Shown here piece after piece: positions 61,814 to 64,000 of a stretch of 64,000 nucleotides of DNA. Source of the DNA: Parabacteroides distasonis (GTDB taxonomy: Bacteria; Bacteroidota; Bacteroidia; Bacteroidales; Tannerellaceae); NCBI GenBank assembly GCA_015060925.1, contig SUXM01000008.1, positions 1 to 64,000 of the forward strand, written 5' to 3'. The translations under genes and the position numbers were made by a program. A model generated the notes under the pieces. The model was not told the DNA's origin and did not search any database. It worked only from the letters and a program-made list of their open reading frames with translations. Every line of letters begins with the position of its first letter. The stretch's first letter is position 1.

Positions 61814-63025
61814 TTAAAACTCTTTGACTTTGATACGTAATAAAACCGGATTGTCATCCTCTTTTAAGGTCGTACACATCTTGACTAAATCCGGATATTT
61901 TGATTTAAACTCTGCACGGCGAGGTTCTGACAAGTTGGACATATACTTTCGATACCCCTCTATCAAATACGATGGTTCCACCTCCCACAAAATATCCCCA
62001 TTATCACTATTATGAGGCATTTTCTTTATTGTTATAGGTAAAATCATCCCTTTTAAAAATATATCATCTTCTATTTTACGAGTAGAGATAGACTTTCCTG
62101 TTTTTCGGGAATATAAAGTCAAAAATGACTGATATACTTTATTGATTGAACAAGCATATATATAATGATCTGCTATCCCAAAGGAGTTAATATAAAAATA
62201 ATCGTCTAATCTAGATAACTTTTCATTAATGATATTATAAGGATCTGATAATTCTAAAAGATTTTCTGGAATAGACTTATCACCATAGTTTACATAAAAC
62301 ATTGGTCGTACATTTTCTTCTTGTATTTGAAAAATTGTATCACTAAATGGATGATTTAAGTAATAGATATTATTCCATAAATCAAGACCTTTCCCATGTA
62401 TCCGATAATCGTTAGCTCTTGCTTCTGACTCATTTCGTTGAAAAAAACGTTTTTCCACTTTTCCATCACCTTTCATTCTAAACAAAAAATTCAAATCATT
62501 TGACCTTGTTCCAAAAATCAAAGCAAGGAAAGTCGTATCATTAATAGGTACGAATTCTTTCACTTGGTTTTCAAGTTCTATTTTACTCTCTTTTATAAAT
62601 TCTCCCTGTTTATCATAACTTATAAACTTAAAAAAGGAAATTACATGAATCTGATTTTCAGTAATGGAAAAATCAACAAAATCATTGTATTCACCGGGGC
62701 CGTTTCCTCTTTTATTTAATCCCCACAAATATTTTCCTTTCTTATCAAACACAAATAAATTGGCATTTTGTATACTACGAGTAGTTCTAATATAATATTT
62801 TTCATCATCATAAATAATACGCCTTACCTCTGCAATCAAATTTCTATCCGTAGTTTCCAATGGGATAAACTCTATCGTATCCACAAATTGGGAGAATTTC
62901 AGCTTATCCACCAAACTGGACTCAAAATCGATTGTAATTAAATCTTTATTTCGCAAAGAATCGGTTTGTTCCTTTTTACAAGCAAACAGAATCAACCCAA
63001 TAAGTAAAAAAATAGATTTTTTCAT
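61814..63025 (-). CDS. Six-bladed beta-propeller lipoprotein, copy 3
   Basis: 403 residues. Same lipobox (LILFAC) and opening (SLRNKDLITIDFESSLVDK) as the others; RIIYDDEKYYIRTTRSIQNA and NKRGNGPGEYNDFVDF are blade cores closest to copy 2. The last about 70 residues (HNSDNGDILWEVEPSYLIEG onward) match the other two copies. It follows the Cys-rich NVEALA gene and a strong hairpin. Lipid-anchored and exported by signal; binding partner unknown. Confidence 0.87.
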   Translation of the reverse strand: MKKSIFLLIGLILFACKKEQTDSLRNKDLITIDFESSLVDKLKFSQFVDTIEFIPLETTDRNLIAEVRRIIYDDEKYYIRTTRSIQNANLFVFDKKGKYLWGLNKRGNGPGEYNDFVDFSITENQIHVISFFKFISYDKQGEFIKESKIELENQVKEFVPINDTTFLALIFGTRSNDLNFLFRMKGDGKVEKRFFQRNESEARANDYRIHGKGLDLWNNIYYLNHPFSDTIFQIQEENVRPMFYVNYGDKSIPENLLELSDPYNIINEKLSRLDDYFYINSFGIADHYIYACSINKVYQSFLTLYSRKTGKSISTRKIEDDIFLKGMILPITIKKMPHNSDNGDILWEVEPSYLIEGYRKYMSNLSEPRRAEFKSKYPDLVKMCTTLKEDDNPVLLRIKVKEF

Positions 63026-63043
63026 TTTAAGTATAGAATTTAT

Positions 63044-63084
63044 AAAGACAGTCTATGCCCAATTATTGAGCATAGACTGTCTTT
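63044..63084 (-). terminator. Hairpin between NVEALA peptide and propeller, copy 2
   Basis: Arms AAAGACAGTCTATGC and GCATAGACTGTCTTT pair perfectly, and the stem continues almost to the loop. Several base pairs differ from the 59568-59608 copy on both arms together, keeping pairing and suggesting the structure is selected. Confidence 0.7.
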
Positions 63085-63094
63085 AAGTTAAAAA

Positions 63095-63355
63095 TCAACA
63101 AGGAACTTGTTCTTGAACATGACAAACCACATTTCCACCAACCAATACACAAGTAGAACAATTATTTGAAACAACCATTTCAAAACCTTGACAAATCATA
63201 CAATGGGAAGTTTCTCCACTTGCCAACGCCTCCATATTTTCTAAAGTCAAATCAGACAAATCTACTTCATTTCTACTTTGATACACATTCCAACCGGCTG
63301 TTAAAGCCATCATGATGACACTCAATGCAACTCCTATTCTTTTCTTTGTTTTCAT
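63095..63355 (-). CDS. NVEALA-type peptide with six cysteines, copy 2
   Basis: 86 residues, same signal segment and LTLENMEALASGE motif as copy 1. The tail keeps all six Cys (CMIC, CSTC, then two single Cys) but changes the loop before the second pair to MVVSNN. Substitutions restricted to the predicted mature part fit diversification of the secreted product. It follows the two-cysteine peptide gene in the same operon. Confidence 0.85.
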   Translation of the reverse strand: MKTKKRIGVALSVIMMALTAGWNVYQSRNEVDLSDLTLENMEALASGETSHCMICQGFEMVVSNNCSTCVLVGGNVVCHVQEQVPC

Positions 63356-63475
63356 ATCTATTCTTTTTAATTTGTTTTTTATAATTCATAATCAACAACT
63401 ACATCTGTTTTTCATAAACTTATCTACTTCCTTTCTTAGTTCCACCTCCTCCCCTTTTATCTTTTAATTTCTTTT

Positions 63476-63706
63476 TTATCTTAAAGGCCCTACCACATAA
63501 GCCACTTTTGCATCTGTTCTCGGACAATCCACATCTCCAAATCCATAACAATAATAGATACCATTATCGCCTTCACCTTGTGCCAATGCTTCTACATTTT
63601 CCAATGTCAAATCTGAAAGTAACTTTCTATCCTCATAACCTTTCCCTATATTAAAAAGGATAGCTCCTACAACTAATAAAATCAATAAAACAAGTTTCTT
63701 TTTCAT
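63476..63706 (-). CDS. NVEALA-type peptide, two cysteines, copy 2
   Basis: 76 residues, amino-acid identical to the copy at 60000-60230, including LTLENVEALAQGE and the YYCYGFGDVDCP tail. First gene of the long array operon. The putative operator lies 68-96 bases upstream at 63774-63802. Exported small protein, function unknown. Confidence 0.87.
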   Translation of the reverse strand: MKKKLVLLILLVVGAILFNIGKGYEDRKLLSDLTLENVEALAQGEGDNGIYYCYGFGDVDCPRTDAKVAYVVGPLR

Positions 63707-63974
63707 AATTTTTTACATTTAAAAATCTACACAAAAGTCTTATCAATCTCCCATATAAACGCTTTCACGCACTAACAAAATCCACTAACAGACTAACAAA
63801 ATGAAGAAGAATTCTTCATAATTCCAATATGAAATTACCTCGGACTTATTTTCAATTACCTCGGAGGTAATCTCCACTTTCCCGGCGACTAATTTCTATT
63901 TACTTTTATATAGGTTTTCCATTATAAAAAGTTTCATTATTTTTGTGCCATAACAATCTAAAATAGATAACGAT
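63707..63974. other. Upstream region of the array and of a new plus-strand gene
   Basis: Contains the second NVEALA operator (63774-63802), a GAAGAATTCTTC palindrome (63806-63817), two ATTACCTCGG copies ending in the palindrome ATTACCTCGGAGGTAAT, and a TATTTTTG box at 63938-63945 reading on the plus strand. Confidence 0.5.
63774..63802 (-). promoter_or_regulatory. 29-bp putative operator before NVEALA operon 2
   Basis: Identical to 60298-60326 and 27 of 29 to the copy before the regulator gene. Lies 68-96 bases before the first peptide start. Confidence 0.65.
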
Positions 63975-64000
63975 ATGCTCCATAGTCCGAGACTCATTAT
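63975..64000 (+). CDS. Start of a possible gene running off the window
   Basis: ATG at 63975, 30 bases after a TATTTTTG box, reading MLHSPRLI before the window ends. Too short to identify. Confidence 0.3.

Noticed and set aside
58354-62015. Three identical 63-residue plus-strand ORFs antisense to the propeller 3' ends (58354, 60510, 61824)
   Set aside because: They are identical only because the propeller ends are duplicated; pure antisense shadows.

Overview
The window is a low-GC chromosomal segment of a Bacteroidales bacterium, most likely Parabacteroides. Several things point there: promoters of the Bacteroidetes TTTG / TAnnTTTG type, a type IX secretion gene (porQ), a Bacteroidetes-type LptD, fimbrillin-family lipoproteins, NVEALA peptides, and a 1401-residue secreted protein whose C-terminus resembles the DUF6383 domain common in Parabacteroides. 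Species cannot be fixed from this sequence alone.

Layout. 1-9.1 kb: the large secreted protein, a GH3 beta-glucosidase-like enzyme with an extra C-terminal regulatory-type domain, and a lipoprotein aldose 1-epimerase, all on the minus strand. 9.2-21.5 kb, plus strand: thyA-folA, a very large alpha-2-macroglobulin-like protein, two tandem DUF1573 proteins, a MeaB-type GTPase and a second GH3 enzyme with a PA14 insert. 21.6-25.4 kb, minus: pfkA, ispH-cmk and porQ. 25.5-31.4 kb, plus: tonB, a polyprenyl synthase, a TatD nuclease, tRNA-Ser, an exbB / membrane protein / exbD / exbD operon and an Lrp-type regulator. 31.4-37.1 kb: asnS, a pseudouridine synthase with a long disordered N-terminus, purB, three identical tRNA-Val genes and upp.

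37.1-50.8 kb is an integrative element of about 13.6 kb in a tRNA-Arg(CCG) gene. It is bounded by 94-bp direct repeats with one mismatch. Just inside each end is the same tandem pair of 11-bp motifs, probably arm sites of the tyrosine integrase beside the tRNA. It carries an SF2 helicase-like protein, a DUF3871 protein, a DUF4160 / DUF2442-HTH pair, RadC, a catalytic-domain-only tyrosine recombinase, two modular fimbrillin lipoproteins and a tiny 43-codon gene. I recognise no conjugation genes or relaxase. It also holds a family of exactly 55-bp palindromes, a hairpin after nearly every gene, and a candidate leader-peptide attenuator before the fimbrillin operon.

50.9-56.0 kb returns to core genes: asnA-ung (plus), then the HD hydrolase and lptD (minus).

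56.1-64.0 kb is the most unusual chromosomal locus. A membrane-anchored winged-helix regulator faces a minus-strand array of NVEALA-type small secreted peptides (two with six cysteines), three six-bladed beta-propeller lipoproteins with near-identical ends and diverged middles, two CxxC thioredoxin-like proteins and two 30-31-residue ORFs. The array grew by tandem duplication and carries a remnant of the regulator gene. A 29-bp motif before the regulator recurs, with two mismatches, before both peptide operons, suggesting one regulon. My inference is a secreted-peptide sensing or signalling system; no function can be assigned from sequence alone.
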